64,000 bases of DNA, taken from NCBI GenBank assembly GCA_021202635.1, contig JAJQCQ010000085.1, forward strand, positions 2,168 to 66,167. Reading direction: 5' to 3'. The position numbers and the translations under genes were made by a program. This document shows positions 43,379 to 51,781 of this stretch, in pieces (positions within the stretch are counted from its first letter, which is position 1; every line of letters starts with the position of its first letter). Origin of the DNA: Lachnospiraceae bacterium. Its GTDB lineage: Bacteria; Bacillota; Clostridia; Lachnospirales; Lachnospiraceae. The notes under the pieces were generated by a model, which was not told where the DNA came from, did not search any database, and saw only the letters and a program-made list of their open reading frames with translations.

Positions 43379-45277
43379 TCATTCGGCCTCGCATATCCTG
43401 GTCCGGCAGACTGCCTCTGCGACACGGATGCCGTCAATCGCTGCGGATGTAATTCCACCCGCGTATCCGGCGCCTTCCCCACAGGGGTAAATACCTGGAT
43501 GAGAAATGCTCTGGCAGCCGTCTCCCCGTAAAATGCGCACGGGAGAGGACGTGCGGCTTTCCACGCCGGAGAGCAGGACATCGGGGTCATCAAATCCCGG
43601 AATCGTGCGCCCGAACGCATGCATCCCTTCGATAAAGGAAGCATTTAACTCTTCCGGAAAAATGGAGCTGATATCTGTCATCTTCCACAGTCCCTTATTT
43701 TCAGGGAGCAGTTTCCCTGGTGCGGTTGATGGCTGTCTGTTACAGAAGTCCTCAAAGCGCTGGACGGGAATCCGGCCGTCCGCACAATTCCATGCGGCTC
43801 TTTCCAGCTTTTCCTGAAACTGAATGCCAGCAAGGGGATTCGTACCGTTTTCGTCCGCAGATCCGTTTTCGGAGGCCATATTCGCATAGGCCCGATAATC
43901 TTCCGGTGTGACCGTCACGACAATGGCGCTGTTGGCATTTTTTCCATCCCGTTCACTGTAGCTCATACCGTTGACCGCTGTCATGCCGGGAACGGAGGAT
44001 GCGTTTACAACATAACCGCCCGGACACATACAGAAAGAATAGACACCCCGTCCATTTTCACATTTGTGCGTCAGCTTATAGGGTGCGGCATCCAGACTGT
44101 TTTCGTTTTTTGTGCCGTACATTGCTTGATTGATCTGACTCTGACTGTGTTCCACGCGCAATCCAACCGCAAATGCTTTGGCCTCCATGGAAAACTCTTT
44201 GGCCTGCAGCATTCGGAAAGTGTCGCGCGAACTGTGGCCGATCGCAAGAATTACCTGACTGGCTGTGAGGTATGATTCTCCATGATTCAATTCAAGAAGA
44301 TATTTGCCGGATACTGGATTTTGCCAGTACGGTTTTTGTATCGATTTTTGTTTCGAGTCCTCTGAAAAATCTCCTATGGACTCCCTGCCAGGAGAATCCG
44401 GGTGCAGCACAGAATTATACGCAATATTCTGCGTTTCACTGCAGATATCAGTCAGCTGCGTTTCAAAGCGTACCTCTCCGCCAAGCCTGATAATCTCCTC
44501 CCGCATCGCTCTGACGATTCTTGCGAGGACATCCGTGCCGATATGCGGCTTCTGTTCCCAGAGAATCGAAGGAGCCGCGCCTGCCTTTACAAATTCCCGG
44601 AGGACGAAGCGAATCCGGCCATCCGGATCTTTGATTAATGTATTGAGCTTACCATCCGAAAAGGTGCCGGCACCGCCCTCCCCGAACTGCACGTTGGAAG
44701 ACGGATTCAGCTTTCCTGTCTCCCAGAAATGCTGCACGCTTCTGGTTCTTTTTTCAACCGCCTCGCCTCGCTCCAGGACGATTGGCCGCAGCCCGGCTCT
44801 GGCAAGCATCAGCGCACAGAAAAGCCCTGCCGGACCACTGCCGACAATGACTGGCCGGTCGGCAGTCTGAACATGGTCGCTTTTTTCTCGAACTGTGTAA
44901 GGAAAGGTATAGGTCTTTGGCTCAACAGCTGTTACATGGCGGTTTCGCAGTTTTTTCACAACCGCCTGCGCATGGGGCAGATCTACATCAATGGTGTAGA
45001 CATAAAATAAATCCGGCTTTTTGCGCGCATCCAGAGAGCGACGGATGATTTCGTATTTCGGAGTGAAATCCGTTTTTTTGTTTTTTTCGCGTACTCTGAA
45101 TTCTTTTGTTTGCGTGCGATTCTCCTGTTCGCCACTTCTTTCCTGCATAGAAGGAATCCACGGAGAAGGTTCTTTTGGCACGGCTTGCCGGATGTGCAGT
45201 ATTCTGCATATTTCCTGTTCCAGTTCGGCGCGGCTGTGACCGATGTGAAGTTTTAGCTCATTGATTCTGACTGTCAT
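43379..45277 (-). CDS. FAD-dependent dehydrogenase, COG2509 family
   Basis: About 632 residues from ATG 45277 (GAGG 6 nt upstream), overlapping the DUF2284 gene by 20 nt. An ~90-residue N-terminal domain (ELKLHIGHSRAELEQEICRIL), then the nucleotide site PVIVGSGPAGLFCALMLARAG and VQFGEGGAGTFSDGKLNT, CMCPGGYVVNASS, PCGEGAGYAGGITSAAIDG. Widespread in Firmicutes, function undetermined. Its coupling to DUF2284 suggests a shared redox job. Confidence 0.85.
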   Translation of the reverse strand: MTVRINELKLHIGHSRAELEQEICRILHIRQAVPKEPSPWIPSMQERSGEQENRTQTKEFRVREKNKKTDFTPKYEIIRRSLDARKKPDLFYVYTIDVDLPHAQAVVKKLRNRHVTAVEPKTYTFPYTVREKSDHVQTADRPVIVGSGPAGLFCALMLARAGLRPIVLERGEAVEKRTRSVQHFWETGKLNPSSNVQFGEGGAGTFSDGKLNTLIKDPDGRIRFVLREFVKAGAAPSILWEQKPHIGTDVLARIVRAMREEIIRLGGEVRFETQLTDICSETQNIAYNSVLHPDSPGRESIGDFSEDSKQKSIQKPYWQNPVSGKYLLELNHGESYLTASQVILAIGHSSRDTFRMLQAKEFSMEAKAFAVGLRVEHSQSQINQAMYGTKNENSLDAAPYKLTHKCENGRGVYSFCMCPGGYVVNASSVPGMTAVNGMSYSERDGKNANSAIVVTVTPEDYRAYANMASENGSADENGTNPLAGIQFQEKLERAAWNCADGRIPVQRFEDFCNRQPSTAPGKLLPENKGLWKMTDISSIFPEELNASFIEGMHAFGRTIPGFDDPDVLLSGVESRTSSPVRILRGDGCQSISHPGIYPCGEGAGYAGGITSAAIDGIRVAEAVCRTRICEAE

Positions 45278-45818
45278 CCTGAACCTCATTAAATAAAATC
45301 ATAGTAAAATAGACGACGGTGTCCTGGCCGTAATTGGAACACATTCCGATCTGATCCAGCATCTCTATGACGATGACGCCATGGCTTTCCATGGAAAAAA
45401 ATCGTTTCTCCGGAAAACGGCAGGGTGCGTCCGGACAGGTACAGACCTGGCATTCCGTACAGCCGGTTGAAAGAATATAGAAATCCGAAAACTTCTTTAC
45501 AAGCTCATCCCGAATCGCTAAAGTCAGGTCGTCATGCTGGCGCTTCACCCGCAGATTCGCTGCCTTTTCCCAGGCATTCGGAGTCTCTGTGACGGTCGAG
45601 TAAAGGCAGAAGAAATCATATTGCTGACATTTGGCGATTTTTTCTTCAATCGTCCCGCAGTAGGGCGGGCAGGTCCAGCAATGGCCATACCGTTCACAGT
45701 CCCGCTCACAGATCGCCCAGGCCTTATCTGAGAAGATCATCTCCTCTTTTGTCCCAAAGTAATATTCACAGATGGGATGTTCAAGGAGAATGGTTTCGAT
45801 CAATTCTTTTCTTGTCAT
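45258..45818 (-). CDS. DUF2284 cysteine-rich metal-binding protein
   Basis: 186 residues from ATG 45818 (GAGG 9 nt upstream). Same Cys pattern as the copy at 15507: CERDCERYGHCWTCPPYCG, then CTECQVCTCPDAPCRFPEKRFFSMESHG. Translationally coupled to the COG2509 dehydrogenase. Function unknown; the two paralogues are about 29 kb apart. Confidence 0.85.
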   Translation of the reverse strand: MTRKELIETILLEHPICEYYFGTKEEMIFSDKAWAICERDCERYGHCWTCPPYCGTIEEKIAKCQQYDFFCLYSTVTETPNAWEKAANLRVKRQHDDLTLAIRDELVKKFSDFYILSTGCTECQVCTCPDAPCRFPEKRFFSMESHGVIVIEMLDQIGMCSNYGQDTVVYFTMILFNEVQDDSQNQ

Positions 45819-45949
45819 GCCAATTACCCTCACTATTTTTTACGCTGTAAACAGGCTCGCGCACAACAGATATTTCAGGCTGTTATAACTTTGTCCCGTA
45901 TCAATAACGGCGCTTATTTCTCAGGATGAATGGAAATCCAGCCATCCGA

Positions 45950-47326
45950 TTAATTTCCAATAAGCATCTCCTCTGCCGCATATTTACCCGCCAGGTATCC
46001 GCTTGTCCAGGCCCACTGCAGATTGTATCCGCCGCATGGGCCGTCCACATCCAGCATCTCTCCGGCAAAATAAAGTCCCTCATGAAGTTTCGATTCCAGC
46101 TGGCCGGTAAGCTCCCGACAGTCTACCCCGCCCGCGCAGACCTGTGCCTGATCAAAGGATTTTGTACCTGTGACAGGCAGCATATACGCTTTCATTGTCT
46201 GAATGAGCTCGTCGATAAATGCTTCCTCTAATTCCCCGCAGGTCTTTGGAACCTTTCCCTGCCCGGCCCGGGAGAGAATACGCGGAATCATTTTCCCATT
46301 TAACAAGCCACGCAGAAGGACGGAAGGCGCTTCCTTTGAAAGCTCTGCTGCCCTTCGAAGGAGGATTGCTTTCAAGCCTTTTCTTGTGTAATCCGGTAAA
46401 AAATCAATGCGAAGGACGTAATAAACAGGGTCTGTATGGCTGCATCGTTTCCTGGTCTGTTTTGAATCATTAGAAATTTTTTTCGAATCCAGCTCTGGCG
46501 CAGCTGTGAAATAACGGGAGAGCTGGAAGATCACAATTCCGGAAACTCCGTATTGTGTCCACTGCAGTTCACCGGTATCGGAGGCCAGGACTTTTGTAGT
46601 CGTATCCGTCCATAATCCGCTCTCGCTGTGCAGCAGTGTAACCTTAGCGCGGCAGCGTACCCCCGCAAATTCCTGTTCCGTAAAATATCTGGAGCAGACA
46701 AAAGGAACCAGCGCCGGCCGCAGGGGGATAACGGTATGTCCGAGACTTGCAGCAAGCGAATATCCGCTGTCATTCGCTCCTGTCACAGGTGCTGCAGCTG
46801 AGCCGCAGGCAAGCACTACCGCATCCGCAGGATAGGTCCAGGTCGGCGTAATGACAGAAAAACGGGTGCTATTTGCGGCGGCATGATTTGCATCGTTTTT
46901 TTCCAATTGATGATCTATGATCCGCTCGATCTTTTGAGAAAACTTCAGCTTTCCGTTCCAGCGGCGGAGCTCTGCGAGCAGGACATTCAGAACCGAAGAG
47001 GCCTGCGACGAATACGGATAGATCAGTCCGTCTTTGCTTTGCGTGAGCAGCCCCAGTTCTCCAAAAAAGCGAAGCGCATCATCGGAACCAAATTCTTCTG
47101 TCAGCTTTTGGGCCAGTCCAGCGCCGGTTCCATGATATTTTTCGGGAAGATTTTTCACTGTATTGGTCAGATTGCAGCGCCCATTGCCTGTGACGAGAAG
47201 CTTGCGGCCCGGAAGCTCCTGTGCCTCCAATATGGTAACCTTTGCGCCGCAGCGTGCGGCAGAGATGCCAGCCATAAGGCCAGCCGCACCGGCACCGATC
47301 ACAATCACTGTTTTCCCCATCTGCAT
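45950..47326 (-). CDS. NAD(P)/FAD-dependent oxidoreductase, HI0933/BaiN-like family
   Basis: 458 residues. FAD motif VIVIGAGAAGLMAGISAARCGAKVTILE, then LPGRKLLVTGNGRCNLTN, which is diagnostic of the HI0933 family, and C-terminal GEMLDVDGPCGGYNLQWAWTSGYLAG. Same strand as the YnbB-like gene with an 11-nt gap. BaiN in related gut bacteria acts on bile-acid intermediates, but most family members are uncharacterised; no bile-acid genes are nearby. Confidence 0.9.
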   Translation of the reverse strand: MQMGKTVIVIGAGAAGLMAGISAARCGAKVTILEAQELPGRKLLVTGNGRCNLTNTVKNLPEKYHGTGAGLAQKLTEEFGSDDALRFFGELGLLTQSKDGLIYPYSSQASSVLNVLLAELRRWNGKLKFSQKIERIIDHQLEKNDANHAAANSTRFSVITPTWTYPADAVVLACGSAAAPVTGANDSGYSLAASLGHTVIPLRPALVPFVCSRYFTEQEFAGVRCRAKVTLLHSESGLWTDTTTKVLASDTGELQWTQYGVSGIVIFQLSRYFTAAPELDSKKISNDSKQTRKRCSHTDPVYYVLRIDFLPDYTRKGLKAILLRRAAELSKEAPSVLLRGLLNGKMIPRILSRAGQGKVPKTCGELEEAFIDELIQTMKAYMLPVTGTKSFDQAQVCAGGVDCRELTGQLESKLHEGLYFAGEMLDVDGPCGGYNLQWAWTSGYLAGKYAAEEMLIGN

Positions 47327-47337
47327 TTCCTCTCCGC

Positions 47338-48615
47338 TTATGGCAGCTGCACGAGACCTTTTTCCACTAATCTCTGCAAGGATTTCAGAATTCCCAGCTT
47401 CGCATGCGGCCAGGTCAGTCCTCCCTGAAAATAAACCGCGTAGGGCGGCTTAATCGGTCCGTCTGCGCTCAGCTCGATCGAGGAACCCTGTACGAATGCC
47501 CCGGCCGCCATGATCACGTCGCTGTCATAGCCGGGCATCGCCCATGGCTCCGGTGTTACATAGCTGTCGACAGGAGCCGCTGACTGAATCCCTTCACAGA
47601 ATGCAATCACGCCTTCCGGAAAACCGAATTCCACAGCCTGAATGATGTCATGGCGCTCTTCCGTTCCGTTCGGAACGACAGCAAACCCCAGCTTTTCGTA
47701 GACATTTGCGGCAAAAATCGCGCCTTTTAAGGCTGCCGCTGTCACCGTCGGGGCAAGGAAAAGTCCCTGATAGAAGGACTGCATCACGCCAAAATTGGCG
47801 CCGACCTCCCGGCCAAGTCCCGGTGAAGTCAGGCGGAAGGCGCATTGCTCCACGCAGGCTAGCGTACCCGCAATGTAGCCTCCGGCCGGGGCAAGTCCGC
47901 CGCCGGGATTTTTAATCAGCGAACCGACTACCATATCCGCTCCCAGTTCTCCCGGTTCGATGCGTTCCACAAATTCGCCATAGCAGTTATCCACCATACA
48001 GATGATATCCGGACGGAGCTGTTTGACAAAGGCGATCGCCTCTCCGATCTGAGAGACCGAAAGTGTCGGACGGGTCTGATAGCCTTTCGAGCGCTGAATC
48101 TCCACCAGCTTCGTCTGCGGGCGGAGCGCCTGACGGATCCCTTCATAGTCAAAGCTTCCGTCCGGCAGCAGATCAACCTGCGCATAGGTCACGCCATATT
48201 CCGCGAGAGAGCCTCTTGAAGGACGGATACCGATCACTTCTTCCAGGGTATCGTAAGGCTTGCCGGAAATGGAAAGCATCTCATCCCCCGGCCGCAGATT
48301 TGCGGACAGCGCGATGGCAAGCGCGTGCGTACCGCACGTGATCTGCGGGCGCACCAGAGCCGCCTCTGTCTGAAACACATTCGCATAAACCTCCTCCAGG
48401 GTATCGCGTCCCCGGTCATTATAGCCATATCCGCTGGAGGCTTCAAAACATTCCGCGCTCACGCGGGCATCCTGCATCGCTTTGATGACCTTCAGCTGAT
48501 TATACTCCGCAGTCTCATCGATTTCATGGAAGCGCACTTCCAGGCCCGCTAAAATTGTTTCTGCAAAATCAGAAACTTCCCGGCTGATACCAAGGGATTC
48601 ATACATCGTATTCAT
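47338..48615 (-). CDS. Methionine gamma-lyase-family PLP protein (YnbB-like)
   Basis: 425 residues, fold-type I PLP enzyme. SSGYGYNDRGRDTLEEVYA, CGTHALAIALSANLRPGDEML, CMVDNCYGEFVE and the PLP-lysine region GSLIKNPGGGLAPAGGYIAG are conserved in the YnbB/'aluminium resistance' group. Reaction unproven; C-S lyase activity is suggested by family name only. Start overlaps the miaA stop (ATGA). Confidence 0.88.
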   Translation of the reverse strand: MNTMYESLGISREVSDFAETILAGLEVRFHEIDETAEYNQLKVIKAMQDARVSAECFEASSGYGYNDRGRDTLEEVYANVFQTEAALVRPQITCGTHALAIALSANLRPGDEMLSISGKPYDTLEEVIGIRPSRGSLAEYGVTYAQVDLLPDGSFDYEGIRQALRPQTKLVEIQRSKGYQTRPTLSVSQIGEAIAFVKQLRPDIICMVDNCYGEFVERIEPGELGADMVVGSLIKNPGGGLAPAGGYIAGTLACVEQCAFRLTSPGLGREVGANFGVMQSFYQGLFLAPTVTAAALKGAIFAANVYEKLGFAVVPNGTEERHDIIQAVEFGFPEGVIAFCEGIQSAAPVDSYVTPEPWAMPGYDSDVIMAAGAFVQGSSIELSADGPIKPPYAVYFQGGLTWPHAKLGILKSLQRLVEKGLVQLP

Positions 48616-49583
48616 AATTTGTCAAATATCTCCTTCTGTCTCAAATGAGCAATCATATATTCCAGCATCCGCTCTTCCTCATAGGCGAACTCATTTTTAT
48701 TCACCCATATGACATCCCGCTCCCGGCGGAACCAGGTAAGCTGGCGTTTCGCAAAATGGCGTGTGTCCCGTTTGAGGACGCGCACCGCTTCTTCAAGCGG
48801 GTATATCCCCATCAGATAATCGAGCAGCTCCTTATACCCCAGTCCCTGCATGGAGACCATCTCACGCGTGCAGCCGGCGTCCTGCAGCCTCTTCACTTCT
48901 TCTAACAGTCCGTCTTTCATCATCTGATCAACACGGCGGTCAATCCGTTCATAGAGACGGGCGCGGTCATCATTCAATACGAAATAGACAAAATTGTAAG
49001 GCGATTCTTTCTGCCTCTCTTCCGCATTGTGTTCTGAGATTTTTTCGCCCGTTGCATGATAGAATTCCAATGCGCGGATGACGCGTTTTACATTATTCGC
49101 ATGAATCGCATCCGCGGATTCCGGATCGACCGCGCGCAGCATATCATGAAGCACCTGAGGCTCCCGCTCCGATGCGAGCGTCTCCAGTTTTTCCCGATAA
49201 GCCATGTCAGAGCCATGCTCCGTAAAATCAATGCCATACAAGACCGCCTGAATATAAAAGCCGGTGCCGCCCGTCAGAATGGGAATCCGTCCGCGCTCCT
49301 GAATCTCATGAATGTATTTTCGCGCAAGCTCCTGAAATTTCACCACATGAAATTCTTCCCACGGCTCCAGCTCATCAATCAAATGGTGCGGAACGCCCTG
49401 CATTTCTTCCGGGGTGACTTTGGCAGAACCGATATCCATGCCCCGATAAACCTGCATGGAATCAGCAGAGACGATTTCTCCATTCACACGCTTCGCCAGC
49501 TCCACGGACAAATGTGTCTTGCCGACTGCCGTCGGGCCGGTAAGAACAAGCAGGGGCTGTTTTTTCTGTTTCCTGGTTTCCAC
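48612..49583 (-). CDS. miaA: tRNA dimethylallyltransferase
   Basis: 323 residues, GTG start at 49583. P-loop GPTAVGKTHLSVELA, SADSMQVYRGMDIGSAK, GGTGFYIQAVLYG. Adds dimethylallyl to A37 of UNN-reading tRNAs, the substrate of MiaB encoded upstream in the same operon. Its start is 3 nt past the stop that originally ended mutL (49587), which supports 49587 as the ancestral mutL end. Confidence 0.96.
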   Translation of the reverse strand: METRKQKKQPLLVLTGPTAVGKTHLSVELAKRVNGEIVSADSMQVYRGMDIGSAKVTPEEMQGVPHHLIDELEPWEEFHVVKFQELARKYIHEIQERGRIPILTGGTGFYIQAVLYGIDFTEHGSDMAYREKLETLASEREPQVLHDMLRAVDPESADAIHANNVKRVIRALEFYHATGEKISEHNAEERQKESPYNFVYFVLNDDRARLYERIDRRVDQMMKDGLLEEVKRLQDAGCTREMVSMQGLGYKELLDYLMGIYPLEEAVRVLKRDTRHFAKRQLTWFRRERDVIWVNKNEFAYEEERMLEYMIAHLRQKEIFDKL

Positions 49584-49586
49584 TTT

Positions 49587-51764
49587 TTACACAATCCTCT
49601 TAAATTTCTTTTCCATCTCATATCGGGACATCTTGATAATCGTCGGCCGTCCGTGCGGGCAGTTATATGGATTTTCCAGAGAGAGCAGTTCACTGATCAG
49701 CGCGTCGACCTCCGCCGTGGAAAGGCGATGATTTCCTTTTACCGCTGCCTTGCAGGACATAGAGGCAATTTTTTACCGGATCGACTGATCTGAAGCCCGC
49801 TCTGAGACGTCCGTCAGCCCGTCCAGCATTTCCAGAAACAGTGATCCCTCTGCGATGCCATAAAGATTGCCGGGAACCGCGCAGATCGCGTATTCTCTTC
49901 CGCCAAAGGGTTCCACCTCAAAGCCAACCTCGGTAAAACGATCCATGTGCTTTTTCAGCATCTCCTCCTCCTGCATGGAAAGGGAGACAATGATGGGCGG
50001 CGTAATCATCTGCGAGGTCTGTTTTTTCTCGGCAAGATTCTTCATAAAGCGCTCATAGAGCACCTTTTCATGCGCCGCATGCTGGTCAATGATATACATG
50101 TTATCCTGAAACTCCACAATCCAGTAGGTATCGAACACCTGGCCAACCAGCTTGTGGCGGCTGATATTCTGCTCACTTAAAAGCTTATCATCAAAGAGCT
50201 CCATCTGTACGGGCTTTGCCGTTGGAGCGTCTGCATTTTGCTCTGGATGTTCCGTCAAAGGAGCTTCCGAATCCGCCCCCATACCAGTATTCTCGTCATT
50301 TTTCGGTTGTTCCGAAACAGAGCCGGATGAAGCAGAAGCAGTGGCTTCTGACGCACCGTTCAGAATGGTTCCTGTGACCGGCTTTAAAACGCCGGGTTTT
50401 TTCTCAGGCATACGAAAATCAGTGGCGGCCGCAGAATGCCCCGGATACTTCGGCTCATAAGGACTTGTAGATTCCGCCAGCAACTGGCTGCGCACTTTTT
50501 CAAATGGTTCCGGATAGCGAAAATGCTTTGTACTCTGCTGCGTTTTCTCAGCTCTGGTATTCTGCTTCTGGGCGAACCCATCTTCAATGGATGTATGATT
50601 TTCATTTGCGTTTTCCTGGCTCTGCCCCTGCGATAATCCGCCTCCGGCCGTCACTGTCTGATTGCAAGAATCGACCGTCTCTTTTGTAGCTTTTCCTGAA
50701 TCCGAAGCAGGGATATCAGCGTTCATCCGCTTCTCAGTCTTTGTTTTATTCTCAATCGTGAATTCCGGAATCAGTTCGCGATGAATCAGCCCTTCTTTGA
50801 CCGCGTTGTATACCTGCTCGTAGACGAAGCTCTGGTCGGCAAAGCGCACCTCCATCTTGGTCGGATGGACGTTGACATCCACCTGATCCGTGTCAATCTC
50901 CAGCATCAATACCGTGAGCGGGTAACGGTGGCTCATCATAAAGGGCTTATAGGCGTCCTCAATCGCGCGGGCAATAATCGAGCTGCGGACGTATCTGCCG
51001 TTGACAAAATAGTTTTCATAATTCCGGTTTCCCCGCGAAATCACTGGCTTGCCAATATAGCCGCTGATACGGACTGGACCGTTTTCTTCCTCTATTTTTA
51101 CAACATTTGAAGTGATCTCCCGGCCGTATACGCCATAGATGATGTCCTTCATCTTGCCGTTGCCGGAGGTGTGCAGCTTCGTATCCTGATTGTTGATAAA
51201 TTTAAAGGCAATATTCGGATGCGAAAGCGCCAGCCGTTCCATCAGGTCACTGACATAGCCGGCTTCGGTTGTTGCGCTCTTTAAAAACTTACGCCGCGCA
51301 GGTGTGTGATAAAACAGATTCCGCACCAGAAACGTCGTACCCTCAGGAGCGCCGATCTCTTCCAGAGACTTCTCCACGCCGCCCTCAATCACATACCGCA
51401 CACCAAGCAGGCTGCCCGGCGTCTTGGTGATCATCTCTACCTGGCAGACGGCGGCGATACTGGAGAGCGCCTCCCCCCGGAACCCCAGTGTTCCAGAAGT
51501 GAGAAGATCCTCTACCGTGCGTATTTTACTGGTCGCGTGGCGAAGAAACGCCGCCTGCACCTGATCCTTCGGGATGCCGCAGCCGTTGTCCGTAATGCGG
51601 ATCAGGGAGATACCGCCGTCCCTGATCTCGACTGTGACAGCATTTGCACCGGCATCTACCGCATTTTCAACAAGCTCCTTTACGACCGAAGCCGGACGCT
51701 CCACTACCTCACCGGCAGCAATTTTATCTATGGTGTCCTGGCTGAGCAGGGAAATTGTATTCAT
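49587..51764 (-). pseudogene. mutL: mutL, DNA mismatch repair, interrupted by an in-frame TAA
   Basis: The frame encodes 663 residues from 51764 to a TAA at 49773-49775, then continues in the same frame for 61 codons to a second stop at 49587. N-terminal GHKL ATPase is intact (ELVENAVDAGAN, DNGCGIP, GFRGEALSSIAAV), followed by a long polar linker and the dimer/endonuclease domain with DQHAAHEKVLYERF. The part after the TAA contains [15 protein letters not shown] and [11 protein letters not shown], the conserved metal-site motifs of endonuclease-type MutL. The stop is one base from GAA (Glu), which fits the local context. Expect loss of nicking activity unless read through. Confidence 0.88.
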
Positions 51765-51781
51765 ATTTGCAGCCTTTCTGT

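Noticed and set aside
45950-47326. Bile-acid BaiN assignment
   Set aside because: The HI0933 family is broad and no other bai genes are in the window, so only the family name is given.
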